A stretch of DNA of 44,356 bases from a virus. A program made the position numbers and the translations under genes. The stretch is taken from the IMG/VR virus record IMGVR_UViG_3300029286_000080, positions 1 through 44,356 of that record; one strand, 5' to 3'. A model generated the notes under the pieces. It had not been told where the DNA came from. It saw nothing but the letters and a program-made list of their open reading frames with translations, and searched no databases. Positions 22,198 to 29,329 of this stretch are shown here, in pieces (within the stretch, counting starts at the first letter, position 1; the number at the start of each line of letters is the position of its first letter).

Positions 22198-22941
22198 TTA
22201 GGACAACATTTCCAACATGATACTCCTGTCACCCTCCCACTTTTTGATTTGTGACCTTGGAATCCAAAACTCCATCAAACCAATCTCTTCCACTCTTTTG
22301 AGGTAGTCCTCACGGTATTGTTCCGCCTGAGACCTGTCGGTGATGTATGGGACCCTCATGTGTTTAGAACAAATCTTACCCATACCAGTCAACATTGAGA
22401 ACTCATCAGTCAAAGTTTTAGCACAACACATACAAACCTTACTACGTTTTACCGTCATCTTACCTTGGAACTTCACAGCCTTTGGTGATATACCCAACAT
22501 CTTGGTGATATCAATTAAGGTTGGGTTAAACTCAAGACCGTAAGTCTCTTTGAGTTGTTGACCAATCTTACGACCAATCAAGATAGTCTCACCAGGAGTC
22601 GGAATACGTAGTTTAAGAACCTTGTCTTTGTATTCCTCCTTGTCAATCTGAGCAATTGCTGCTGTGATTTGTTTGTCAGTCAAAGTTCCCCACTTTTGGA
22701 ACTTCTCGGCGATGTCCTTTACGAACTTACTTTCCCCTGTGTATTCTACGATACGTTTGAGTTCGGGACGCTCATCTACAGTAATCTTGGTTGGTTGACT
22801 GTTAAGACATTTTTCTGCGGCTTCCATTTGTTTTGGTGTTAAACGTCCCCATTGGTCAAGGGAATCTTTCATTTTGTTGATAAAACTGTTGTTTCCTTGG
22901 TAGTTACGAACTTTCTCGGTGATTTTGATGGTGTCTGTCAT
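22198..22941 (-). CDS. Phage protein with internal repeat and zinc-binding Cys motif (DUF6011-like)
   Basis: This is a 247-residue protein. Two copies of a roughly 30-residue helical motif lie in the first half (SFINKMKDSLDQWGRLTPKQ and KFVKDIAEKFQKWGTLTDKQ). A treble-clef-like site follows near residue 170 (KVCMCCAKTLTDEFSMLTGM then GKICSKH), as in DUF6011 proteins ('CxxCGRxLxxxxSxxxGxGxxC'). It may bind nucleic acid. It is expressed from a host-type promoter 21 nt upstream of the start and ended by its own terminator, so it is a single-gene unit, probably early. The DUF assignment is tentative. Confidence 0.65.
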   Translation of the reverse strand: MTDTIKITEKVRNYQGNNSFINKMKDSLDQWGRLTPKQMEAAEKCLNSQPTKITVDERPELKRIVEYTGESKFVKDIAEKFQKWGTLTDKQITAAIAQIDKEEYKDKVLKLRIPTPGETILIGRKIGQQLKETYGLEFNPTLIDITKMLGISPKAVKFQGKMTVKRSKVCMCCAKTLTDEFSMLTGMGKICSKHMRVPYITDRSQAEQYREDYLKRVEEIGLMEFWIPRSQIKKWEGDRSIMLEMLS

Positions 22942-22961
22942 GGTGTTTGTTATTTGTTATA

Positions 22962-22996
22962 CAAAGATACAAATAAACTTCATCCCCACAAGCAAA
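22962..22996 (-). promoter_or_regulatory. Host-type promoter for the 247-aa gene
   Basis: Minus strand: TTTG (22996-22993), 23 nt, TATCTTTG (22969-22962). The spacer is at the long end for this promoter class. Confidence 0.6.
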
Positions 22997-23000
22997 AAAG

Positions 23001-23032
23001 AAAAAAATCCCCTCTTTTTTTCAGAGGGGATT
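23001..23032 (-). terminator. Terminator after the 155-aa gene
   Basis: AATCCCCTCT pairs with AGAGGGGATT; on the minus strand the stem is followed by TTTTTC and a T-rich tract. It directly precedes the promoter of the 247-residue gene. Confidence 0.75.
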
Positions 23033-23039
23033 CTCACTC

Positions 23040-23507
23040 TTAGTTTTGAGTGAAGGCTTTGTCTGCCCAAGTTTTGGCTCCCATGAAATCCCAAATGTTC
23101 ATATCACACATTTTGGGGTGAGAACTTCTCATATCACCAACTGTCATAACTTCCAAGAACCCTTTGTCAATACCGTTCCACTTACCACCTTTGGTAGTGA
23201 ATACGTTGAACCAATGTCCACTTTCGCCCTTCACCTGAATGTTAATCAAAGCATCTTTCTTGTAACCAGCAATAACTGAGTGAGGAGTTCCTTTGGTGTC
23301 GTGGATAGTGATGAATCCTGCCTGACATTTTCCTGCCACACGGAATTCGTATTCCTTGTCTGTGTCTTTAAGGAAGTTAGAGACCGTAACCGACAGACGT
23401 TTGCCGTCTATGATGGTGTCAAATGAGCCGTAGAATACGTCTCCTGACATTACGCCTTCAGTTACTTTGATGATTGATTTGGTCGGGGTAGAGATTGTGT
23501 TTGTCAT
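23040..23507 (-). CDS. Hypothetical protein, single early unit
   Basis: The 155-residue protein was started at the internal ATG because the host-type promoter ends 24 nt upstream; the longer frame would begin inside the promoter. It is beta-rich (VTEGVMSGDVFYGSFDTIID, LINIQVKGESGHWFNVF) with a C-terminal helix (MNIWDFMGAKTWADKAF). It has no known family. The promoter and the strong terminator make it a self-contained, probably well-expressed early gene. Confidence 0.65.
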   Translation of the reverse strand: MTNTISTPTKSIIKVTEGVMSGDVFYGSFDTIIDGKRLSVTVSNFLKDTDKEYEFRVAGKCQAGFITIHDTKGTPHSVIAGYKKDALINIQVKGESGHWFNVFTTKGGKWNGIDKGFLEVMTVGDMRSSHPKMCDMNIWDFMGAKTWADKAFTQN

Positions 23508-23530
23508 AGTAGTGGTTGTTTTTAACACTA

Positions 23531-23561
23531 CAAAGATACGCACAAAATCCGAACCGCCAAA
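23531..23561 (-). promoter_or_regulatory. Host-type promoter for the 155-aa gene
   Basis: Minus strand: TTTG (23561-23558), 19 nt, TATCTTTG (23538-23531). Confidence 0.7.
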
Positions 23562-23569
23562 CTTTTTTT

Positions 23570-23875
23570 TTAAATTCTACAAGAACCGTCACAAGCTTGT
23601 CCAACGCCATCAATAAAACCCCTTCTCATATCAACGTGTGTGTTTTTGGTATAACTTGTTTTTCTACCACAAATAACACAACTTTCATACTCATCATCAG
23701 AACGTTCTTCAATACCAACGACATGTCCGTAATCATCAGTAACTAACTTGACATGTTCGTCATAATTTTTCAAACGGTTATCACGCTCATTCCAATACTT
23801 TTCTCTAACGTATTTTCCGAGTTCCAAATCATTTGGTCTTTCCAAAATTTCAAGGTTTGTAATTTTTATTTCCAT
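23570..23875 (-). CDS. Small zinc-binding protein
   Basis: The 101-residue protein was started at MEIKITNLEILERP. A charged helical N-terminal half (LGKYVREKYWNERDNRLKNY) is followed by a Cys pair CVICGRKT, then an MRRGFIDGVGQACDGSC tail with the second Cys pair. This arrangement, CxxC and a distal CxxxC, fits a small treble-clef zinc site as in phage DUF6011-like proteins. The function is unknown. It ends just upstream of the promoter of the 155-residue gene. Confidence 0.6.
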   Translation of the reverse strand: MEIKITNLEILERPNDLELGKYVREKYWNERDNRLKNYDEHVKLVTDDYGHVVGIEERSDDEYESCVICGRKTSYTKNTHVDMRRGFIDGVGQACDGSCRI

Positions 23876-23935
23876 TTTTATTTTAATAATACATACCAAA
23901 TATTGAAAAAAAATACTATCAATTCACTTTTACTG

Positions 23936-23942
23936 TATTTAT
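23936..23942 (+). promoter_or_regulatory. TATTTAT motif before the Cys-rich gene pair
   Basis: Plus-strand TATTTAT, 15 nt before the GTG start at 23958; a member of the recurrent heptamer set. Confidence 0.35.
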
Positions 23943-23957
23943 ATTAAAAGTCAGACT

Positions 23958-24734
23958 GTGACCAACGAGAAAATTTATCAATACGTTTTGAAATACTCTT
24001 ATGTGTTTGACCAAATACCAAACATACTTGACCTTATTACCGTACAAATTAATAAATTGTGGGAATGGGAGTATGGTGGAAGATTTAGGAAATTTACAAA
24101 TGATGATGATTCCAAATTTGCAATTATGTTATTTCTACATAGAGAAGGATATTCTTATGACCAAATTATTAATAAAGTTAAAAATACTACCGCAATAATC
24201 CTTGGTTCCGAAAACGAAGCCCAAATTTCAGATACTTGTGATGAATGCGGTGGAGATGGTCGTTATGATTGCTCAATGTGTGATGGTAGTTCAACAGTTG
24301 AATGTGATGACTGTGATGGAACAGGAGAAGTGGATGGTGAGCCTTGCTCCTCGTGTCAGGGTGGAGGTGAACTTGATTGTGGTGAATGCGATGGAGATGG
24401 TTATAATCAATGTCATGAATGTGATGGAGACGGTGTAGTCGAAAACCCCGACAAAACTATGTTTACAACAATAACTTATCTAACCTTCAATCCTGTGATT
24501 GCCAACTATTTTAGAGAAAATTTAAATGGTGTTGTTCCCGAAATTTCAAACTCAATTTACAATGACTTACATAAATTAGATGAAAGTGATTTTGAAGTTG
24601 AATTATTAAACGATTATAAAAAGGTGTCCAATTATGTTATTGAGGTAACTTCAGACCCTGAGGAATTAACTGAACTAATTTCGGACGCAACTGCCGAAAT
24701 TGAAAAAAAATACTTATGGATTTTAACGGCATAG
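23958..24734 (+). CDS. Protein with six DnaJ-type CxxCxGxG zinc motifs
   Basis: The 258-residue protein uses a GTG start. The N-terminus is helical (YQYVLKYSYVFDQIPNIL). Residues about 94-157 hold six CxxC motifs of the DnaJ Cys-rich type (CDECGGDG, CSMCDGSS, CDDCDGTG, CSSCQGGG, CGECDGDG, CHECDGDG), enough for three zinc sites; canonical DnaJ has four motifs. The C-terminal part is acidic. There is no J domain. It may act as a chaperone-like holdase or scaffold in phage assembly. The next gene overlaps by 19 nt. Confidence 0.75.
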   Translation: MTNEKIYQYVLKYSYVFDQIPNILDLITVQINKLWEWEYGGRFRKFTNDDDSKFAIMLFLHREGYSYDQIINKVKNTTAIILGSENEAQISDTCDECGGDGRYDCSMCDGSSTVECDDCDGTGEVDGEPCSSCQGGGELDCGECDGDGYNQCHECDGDGVVENPDKTMFTTITYLTFNPVIANYFRENLNGVVPEISNSIYNDLHKLDESDFEVELLNDYKKVSNYVIEVTSDPEELTELISDATAEIEKKYLWILTA

Positions 24735-25246
24735 TAAAATTTTTAAAATCCCGCGGTGGATACCCTAACCCAAATATGAATTTATATTTGGAGATGTTTG
24801 ACATGACTCAATCAGAATTTCTCATGTCTATGAACGAGTCTTTAGGTGAAGAAGGTACCAAAACATTATTAAATAAGTCAATCAAAAAATTAACTAAAGA
24901 CGGACCATTTAGGTTTAATATTGATAGTTTAGAACCTGGGTCATACGTTGAGTTGGATTTTACAAATTCATCCGTTTATGTTGAAGAAATTAATGATGAA
25001 AGATATGTAACAGCCATAATAGAAAATTGGGACATACCAAATTCAAATATAATCTACTCACATATAAATGACGATGGGGAAGAAGAGATAAAACATTTTG
25101 ATATTGATGGTTTATTAGATTTTTTATGGGATGAAAACCCGTACGACTACTCCGATGCATTAAATGAATGGATATCATTTCTTACAAAACAAATCAGTTC
25201 ATATATGGGAATCCCAATAGGATTATCTGATAGAGTAAAAAAATAA
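24716..25246 (+). CDS. Acidic hypothetical protein
   Basis: The 176-residue acidic protein starts with a helix (MDFNGIVKFLKSRGGYPNPN), continues with a beta-rich middle (PGSYVELDFTNSSVYVEEIN) and ends in an Asp/Glu-rich helical part (DGLLDFLWDENPYDYSDALN). It is translationally coupled to the Cys-rich gene by a 19-nt overlap and ended by a terminator, so the two form one unit. No family is recognised. Confidence 0.65.
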   Translation: MDFNGIVKFLKSRGGYPNPNMNLYLEMFDMTQSEFLMSMNESLGEEGTKTLLNKSIKKLTKDGPFRFNIDSLEPGSYVELDFTNSSVYVEEINDERYVTAIIENWDIPNSNIIYSHINDDGEEEIKHFDIDGLLDFLWDENPYDYSDALNEWISFLTKQISSYMGIPIGLSDRVKK

Positions 25247-25248
25247 AA

Positions 25249-25277
25249 AAGGTCAGCCGAAACTGACCTTTTCTTTT
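25249..25277 (+). terminator. Terminator after the Cys-rich gene pair
   Basis: AAGGTCAG pairs with CTGACCTT around a 6-nt loop, followed by a T-rich tract. A second small hairpin (CCTGACAT/ATGTCAGG, 25312-25328) lies before the next stop codon on the other strand. Confidence 0.75.
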
Positions 25278-25331
25278 GGGACTGACCGAATGACAGTCAA
25301 TCACTCCACCACCTGACATTATGTCAGGAAA

Positions 25332-25625
25332 TTATTTGGTAACTAAAGCTTCCACCTTAGATTTCATATGTTCTGACAAACTAAGTTCACCAACTGTTGG
25401 TGTAACCAAGGAAGTCAAAACAATAGAGTCAACCAAATACTTGTAAGGAATGTGAACCAAGAAGTCGGTACCATTGAAGAAATCTAAATCTCCTTTGAGT
25501 TCCAAACAACCGTGAACCATTTTCAAAAATAACTTAAACTGAACACCATCAACAAAAGTTTCATTCAAGAGGGTTCCGAACTTCTCGTTCTCAATCCGAA
25601 TATTGTATGTGAAATTTATTTTCAT
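25332..25625 (-). CDS. Hypothetical beta-rich protein, single early unit
   Basis: The 97-residue protein is largely beta-strand (KINFTYNIRIENEKFG, FLVHIPYKYLVDSIVL) with a C-terminal helix (SEHMKSKVEALVTK). It has no known family. A good host-type promoter ends 18 nt before the start. The hairpin at 25312-25328 just past the stop may end the transcript. Confidence 0.65.
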   Translation of the reverse strand: MKINFTYNIRIENEKFGTLLNETFVDGVQFKLFLKMVHGCLELKGDLDFFNGTDFLVHIPYKYLVDSIVLTSLVTPTVGELSLSEHMKSKVEALVTK

Positions 25626-25643
25626 ATCTGTTATTTAACACTA

Positions 25644-25675
25644 CAAATATAAAAAGAACTTTTCAATTCGTCAAA
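25644..25675 (-). promoter_or_regulatory. Host-type promoter for the 97-aa gene
   Basis: Minus strand: TTTG (25675-25672), 20 nt, TATATTTG (25651-25644). Confidence 0.7.
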
Positions 25676-25734
25676 TCTTTTTTTAAAAAAATAGGGAACC
25701 TCGATTTTATGACCGTAGTCAACCCATTCTTAGT

Positions 25735-25806
25735 TGCGATGCCTTGGAATCGAACCAAGCTATGTGGGCTTATGAGACCCATGGAACACCTTGCCCCCCG
25801 CCCGCC
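25735..25806 (-). tRNA. tRNA-like gene with CAT anticodon (Met or Ile2), poor acceptor stem
   Basis: On the minus strand the anticodon arm (TGGGT, loop CTCATAA, GCCCA), a 5-nt variable loop and a perfect T arm (CTTGG, TTCGATT, CCAAG) are clear. A D arm with G-rich stem can be drawn. The acceptor is poor: GGCGGGC against GCATCGC gives only four of seven pairs. No CCA is encoded. It lies 3 nt downstream of the HNH endonuclease gene. It may be a decaying or edited tRNA-Met, or a tRNA whose 5' end was replaced when the HNH gene inserted. Confidence 0.5.
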
Positions 25807-25809
25807 ATT

Positions 25810-26349
25810 TTATAACTTTAAATATCCGTGGTCAAACTCCCAATGATGGTTCGGACAAAGTCCTACTAAATTATCTTTTGAGTTTATTTCTGTTATCAAG
25901 GATTCATCACTGAACGAAGATACAGATTTTATATGACAAACTTGAATGTGTTTATCATAACCACAAACTTTACAAGTTTTATCTCCTTTATTTTTTTCAT
26001 ACACATATTGCGCATGTTTTCTAATTTCGGCTCTAAACTTATAATAAATCCCTTTCTTTTCAAAAAACTTTTTTTTTGTAATTCCATTAAAGAAACTAAA
26101 TCTTTCGGGTCTTACAATCTCTTTTTTTTCTTCTTTTTGTTTTTTCTCTCTTTCTAAATTATTAAACTTAGCAGAACAAGAACTATTACAAAAATATTTT
26201 TTTCTTACTTCAGAAACTTTTTGGTTATCATTAACCCTTATTACCTCACCACAAGATTTACATATATTTGGTGATTGATAATAATCTTCTAATGATTTTT
26301 CTCTTCTTTTTTTATTTCCGATTTCAGCGGCTTTTTGGTATCTGTTCAT
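25810..26349 (-). CDS. HNH endonuclease (homing-type)
   Basis: This is a 179-residue basic protein. The N-terminal zinc ribbon-like part has CKSCGE and FCNSSCSAKF. The C-terminal HNH domain has CKVCGYDKHIQVCHIKS, DNLVGLCPNHHWEFDHG, which carries the HNH catalytic His and metal ligands. Free-standing HNH enzymes in phages commonly act as homing nucleases. The gene has its own host-type promoter at 26365-26396 and lies immediately upstream of the tRNA-like gene, a typical homing site. The two are probably on one transcript. Confidence 0.85.
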   Translation of the reverse strand: MNRYQKAAEIGNKKRREKSLEDYYQSPNICKSCGEVIRVNDNQKVSEVRKKYFCNSSCSAKFNNLEREKKQKEEKKEIVRPERFSFFNGITKKKFFEKKGIYYKFRAEIRKHAQYVYEKNKGDKTCKVCGYDKHIQVCHIKSVSSFSDESLITEINSKDNLVGLCPNHHWEFDHGYLKL

Positions 26350-26364
26350 ATATTATAAATATCA

Positions 26365-26396
26365 CAAATATACCGAAAAACCACCACACAACCAAA
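26365..26396 (-). promoter_or_regulatory. Host-type promoter for the HNH gene
   Basis: Minus strand: TTTG (26396-26393), 20 nt, TATATTTG (26372-26365). A TATTTAT heptamer also lies between it and the start. Confidence 0.65.
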
Positions 26397-26419
26397 AAAA
26401 TACCTCACAATATATTTTA

Positions 26420-26521
26420 ATGATTACAATCCCACTTCCCCACGGTCACCTATCCACGTCATGCGCTGGTTGTACCAGCGGGTGTAATCAAATTTTTAAA
26501 GAGCTAAACAACATCCGATAA
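26420..26521 (+). CDS. 33-residue Cys-motif peptide
   Basis: The plus-strand frame reads MITIPLPHGHLSTSCAGCTS then GCNQIFKELNNIR. Three Cys (CxxCxxxC, residues 15-22) with two upstream His could hold a zinc ion, followed by a short helix. The gene would otherwise leave a gap of more than 150 nt. Its last bases overlap the T-run of the small-RNA terminator on the other strand. It is supported by composition only. Confidence 0.4.
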   Translation: MITIPLPHGHLSTSCAGCTSGCNQIFKELNNIR

Positions 26522-26605
26522 AAAATCCCACAACTTTCTATGTTTTCTCAAACACTCGTTGTGGGATTGTGAACCGAGGATTTAACTCCTCTTCTTCCGA
26601 GTGTC
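26520..26605 (-). ncRNA. Candidate small RNA with promoter, structure and terminator
   Basis: A host-type promoter (26640-26609) points into about 85 nt without a gene. The predicted RNA holds ACACTCG (26604-26598) that can pair with CGAGTGT (26558-26552), an inner GAGGA/TCCTC hairpin, and a 10-bp terminator stem ATCCCACAAC with GTTGTGGGAT (26567-26558 and 26534-26525) followed by TTTTTT. The first helix and the terminator stem interleave, so they form either a pseudoknot or alternative states. It resembles an independent small RNA or a ligand- or protein-controlled attenuator. It lies between the Nudix and HNH genes. Confidence 0.55.
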
Positions 26606-26608
26606 TCA

Positions 26609-26640
26609 CAAAGATAAAACAATTTTTTCAAATTGTCAAA
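26609..26640 (-). promoter_or_regulatory. Host-type promoter for the small-RNA candidate
   Basis: Minus strand: TTTG (26640-26637), 20 nt, TATCTTTG (26616-26609). No start codon with a credible gene follows. Confidence 0.7.
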
Positions 26641-26718
26641 GGGGCTAAGTGAAACTTTTTTGTGGGGTGTCTCTACCTTTCGGTGGAGATTATAAATATA
26701 GTTATACTATTGAAAAGT

Positions 26719-27147
26719 TCAATCTTTTTCAAAAATATTTTGTAAAATTGTTTTTAAATACACTCCTGTATCCATATTATTGACTTTGTCCAATCCAAAA
26801 TACCCACATTCAGTATGTTCATGTCCATCTTGAGCAGTTTCAAGGTTAGGGTACATATACTCGTGAGTATTCAACAAATAAACATACATCATACCTTTTA
26901 TACTACCGTCTGTCTTTTTCTTTTTTGGTAGTATACCCACAAAATCTAAATCATAGTTATCTATGTTAATATCGGTCTCTTCGTAAAACTCTCTATATGC
27001 AGCTTCTTTAGTTGATTCATCTTTTTCAATGTGTCCTGAAGGAATTGACCACATATTAGGGTAAGATGACTTGCCGTTTCTTTTGCACAACAAACATTCA
27101 CCGTTAACTTTAACGACCACACCACTCAACCTTTTATAATTTTCCAT
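26719..27147 (-). CDS. Nudix hydrolase
   Basis: This is a 142-residue protein with a complete Nudix box, GHIEKDESTKEAAYREFYEE (GX5EX7REUXEE), after the strand MWSIPS. Nudix enzymes hydrolyse nucleoside diphosphates linked to another group; phage members may clean oxidised nucleotides, decap NAD-RNA or degrade signalling nucleotides. The substrate cannot be read from the sequence. The start codon is only 14 nt from the divergent start of the DUF192 gene, with the palindromic TATTTATAAATA between. Confidence 0.88.
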   Translation of the reverse strand: MENYKRLSGVVVKVNGECLLCKRNGKSSYPNMWSIPSGHIEKDESTKEAAYREFYEETDINIDNYDLDFVGILPKKKKTDGSIKGMMYVYLLNTHEYMYPNLETAQDGHEHTECGYFGLDKVNNMDTGVYLKTILQNIFEKD

Positions 27148-27158
27148 ATTTATAAATA
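27147..27158. promoter_or_regulatory. Palindromic TATTTATAAATA between divergent starts
   Basis: The 12-nt palindrome contains the TATTTAT heptamer in both directions and TATAAATA, and fills most of the 14 nt between the ATG codons of the Nudix and DUF192 genes. It could serve as the -10 element of both, but transcripts starting from it would be leaderless or start inside the genes. Confidence 0.4.
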
Positions 27159-27161
27159 ATC

Positions 27162-27512
27162 ATGAAAGTTAAAATAGACGATAACACCTTTAATGTAAAG
27201 GTTATGGACGATTACCGTAAACGTGCTGAGGGTATGATGAACAAAACTTTTAACGAATATTTTAACGGTATGTTGTTTCTGATGACCGACCATACTAATT
27301 GTTTTTGGATGAAAAATTGTATAATACCTTTAGATATTATCTACATTGACGACCAAATCATATCAAAGGTTCACCACAATTGTCCACCATGTGTTGATGA
27401 AGACTGTGAGAGTTACTGTGGTAGAGGTTATATTATATTGGAAATTGAAGGTGGTACTTGTAAAAGTTTTAATATTAAAAAAGGAGATTCTGTTAAGTTT
27501 CTCGTTGATTAA
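27162..27512 (+). CDS. DUF192 family protein
   Basis: This is a 116-residue protein. It shows the DUF192 core: KRAEGMMNKTFNEYFNGMLF, CFWMKNCIIPLDIIYID and the C-terminal strand pair ILEIEGGTC...GDSVKF. The family is a small beta-barrel of unknown biochemical function, usually exported; here no signal peptide is present. An insertion with four Cys (CPPCVDEDCESYC) replaces the usual short loop and might bind metal. The gene ends 4 nt inside the convergent DHH gene. Confidence 0.8.
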   Translation: MKVKIDDNTFNVKVMDDYRKRAEGMMNKTFNEYFNGMLFLMTDHTNCFWMKNCIIPLDIIYIDDQIISKVHHNCPPCVDEDCESYCGRGYIILEIEGGTCKSFNIKKGDSVKFLVD

Positions 27513-28921
27513 TTTTCCTTTTTACTTTCCTGAATTTTTTCCTTTAAGACTTTAAAGAACTCTTGTCCAATCATCTTAACAAATTTGATGTATGGTGCGT
27601 CATCTCTTTCAGGGTCATATCTATATGGTCCTGATGGTGGTCTTTGTGCTCTACCCAAATAATTAAGTCCCGAAATATTGGTAATACATTTGTGTCCACC
27701 TGAATTGGCTTGAATCAAATCCCAAGCATTTACACCAATCTTATCCAACAATTTCATTTCAGGTTCACTTAACTCTGAGAATGGTTTGTCAATGATTGTT
27801 TTTAAACTATCTAATATTTGTTCTCCATTATCCATCATCATAATCTTACCACCATAAATGGCATCAAAATCTTTGAATGTGAATCCAACTGATTCTGTAC
27901 CCATACCTGATTCTGCAATGTATTTGATTGTTGATAATGGAATTGTTCTATCTTGAAGTTGTGCTTTCCACTTATTCAAAACCTCGTCTTTAACTTCTCC
28001 AAGATTTACACCTTTGAGCTCTCTATCTTTTTTGAATGGATTACAAGATGCTTGTACCAAACCCAAAGGCCACATGATAATCAAAAAGTCCGCCTCAGGA
28101 TTGTTTCTAAAAGGAGTATATCTGTCGTAAGAACCAGTACCTTTCAAAGTTCCCATACCATATTGAAGAATGATTCCATCTTCAACTTTCACATTTCGGT
28201 GATTTGCCATTGAGTCCATATAGTCTTTGGAATTTCTTTGGAGTCTTTCAGGTGTCTCGCGAGTGTTCACACTCATCCAAGTCTTTATGTTATTAAGAAT
28301 TGAATAAAGTGACGGCTCAGAGTCCATCACTAAACTCTCTAAGAAACCTTTTTTGTTTTTAAACGCCAAGAGTAATTTGTTAGTCACTAACCCTAACAAC
28401 ATTTTGTTTCTCGCCAAACCTTTTTCCTTGTCTAATCTAAATAAAAAGTTAACAACTTCTTTTGTTGTTAAGTCATATTTTGCAAAATCAGCAGAGTCAA
28501 CAGTAGAAATCAACAGAATGTCTGAACTTGGGAACAATTCTTTTGGTGAAATTATTTGAGATATAGTCTCAACATTTGAACGGGCTTGTCTAAATGATTT
28601 TGAAGCATCTTTTTCAGCACCTACTTGAGTATCGTGGTGGTCTGTATGAATAACAAACATCGGTTTACCGTGAGCAAAATCTACTAACACGGGCATTACA
28701 TCACCACTAGCATCAGGTTTCTTTACTGCAAACTCTTTTTCACCATATTGGATAACCTCAGAATCTACAACATCAATACCATTATCCTCAAGGTATTTCT
28801 TCATAGCAATTGCTGTGGTAACACCATCTAAATCTTGGTGAAAATATATTTTAGCCTTTGGGTACCTTTTTGCCAAAGCATTAATATCACGTAAACCCGA
28901 TTCTTTAATAATTTTTTTCAT
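27509..28921 (-). CDS. DHH-family phosphoesterase
   Basis: This is a 470-residue protein. The start that overlaps the upstream stop as ATGA was preferred over one three codons earlier. DHH motifs: HQDLDG near 28-33, the aspartate strand VLVDFAH, HTDHHDTQV, a STVDSADF segment, and a C-terminal DHHA1-like GGHKCITNIS glycine motif. DHH enzymes use two Mn ions to cut phosphodiesters of short RNA, cyclic dinucleotides or single-stranded DNA (RecJ, NrnA, GdpP). It is longer than NrnA and lacks membrane segments. It could recycle nanoRNA or counter cyclic-nucleotide defence. Confidence 0.8.
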   Translation of the reverse strand: MKKIIKESGLRDINALAKRYPKAKIYFHQDLDGVTTAIAMKKYLEDNGIDVVDSEVIQYGEKEFAVKKPDASGDVMPVLVDFAHGKPMFVIHTDHHDTQVGAEKDASKSFRQARSNVETISQIISPKELFPSSDILLISTVDSADFAKYDLTTKEVVNFLFRLDKEKGLARNKMLLGLVTNKLLLAFKNKKGFLESLVMDSEPSLYSILNNIKTWMSVNTRETPERLQRNSKDYMDSMANHRNVKVEDGIILQYGMGTLKGTGSYDRYTPFRNNPEADFLIIMWPLGLVQASCNPFKKDRELKGVNLGEVKDEVLNKWKAQLQDRTIPLSTIKYIAESGMGTESVGFTFKDFDAIYGGKIMMMDNGEQILDSLKTIIDKPFSELSEPEMKLLDKIGVNAWDLIQANSGGHKCITNISGLNYLGRAQRPPSGPYRYDPERDDAPYIKFVKMIGQEFFKVLKEKIQESKKEN

Positions 28922-29328
28922 CAATCCCAACCAAAATAATGTGCAATTTTATCAAATAAATCACCGTAATCAGAAATACACTGTTTGAATATTACTTTAT
29001 CCTTGTCAGGCATCGCATCCATAGTGTCTTCACCCCACACACCATCAGCAGGATAAACATCAATCATTGACTGGTATTTGACAATTGCCTGAGCACTTTT
29101 TGATTTTGGGTAGTTACCGATTGAACCGTCAATTTTCAACGGTTGACCGGCATCATCCCTAACACCTTTTTTATTTAAAAAACATTGGATTCCACAATTG
29201 TAATTGTATCGTTCAATAGTGGTCATACCATTATTGAAATCTTCTTTCAAATATTGTCTTGAGGTTGCTTCAATGTGCATGCCAAGAATTCTACTCTTTT
29301 CTTCCTCTGTTATTACAAACTTTTTCAT
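28921..29328 (-). CDS. Tagged protein with peptidoglycan-binding-like domain
   Basis: This is a 135-residue protein. It starts with the recurrent tag in its 'ITEEEKSRILGMH' form, then from about residue 45 has a PG_binding_1-like helical unit: CGIQCFLNKKGVRDDAGQPL, IDGSIGNYPKSKSAQAIVKY and DGVWGEDTMDAM ('DGxxGxxTxxAV' in the family). Such domains bind the peptide part of peptidoglycan. Together, tag and domain suggest a virion component that contacts the cell wall during entry. It is coupled to the DHH gene by ATGA. Confidence 0.7.
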   Translation of the reverse strand: MKKFVITEEEKSRILGMHIEATSRQYLKEDFNNGMTTIERYNYNCGIQCFLNKKGVRDDAGQPLKIDGSIGNYPKSKSAQAIVKYQSMIDVYPADGVWGEDTMDAMPDKDKVIFKQCISDYGDLFDKIAHYFGWD

Positions 29329-29329
29329 A

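Noticed and set aside
26440-26495. A second tRNA or hairpin RNA around GCGCTGGTTGTACCAGCG
   Set aside because: The hairpin has no T arm or acceptor around it and lies inside a plausible 33-codon frame.
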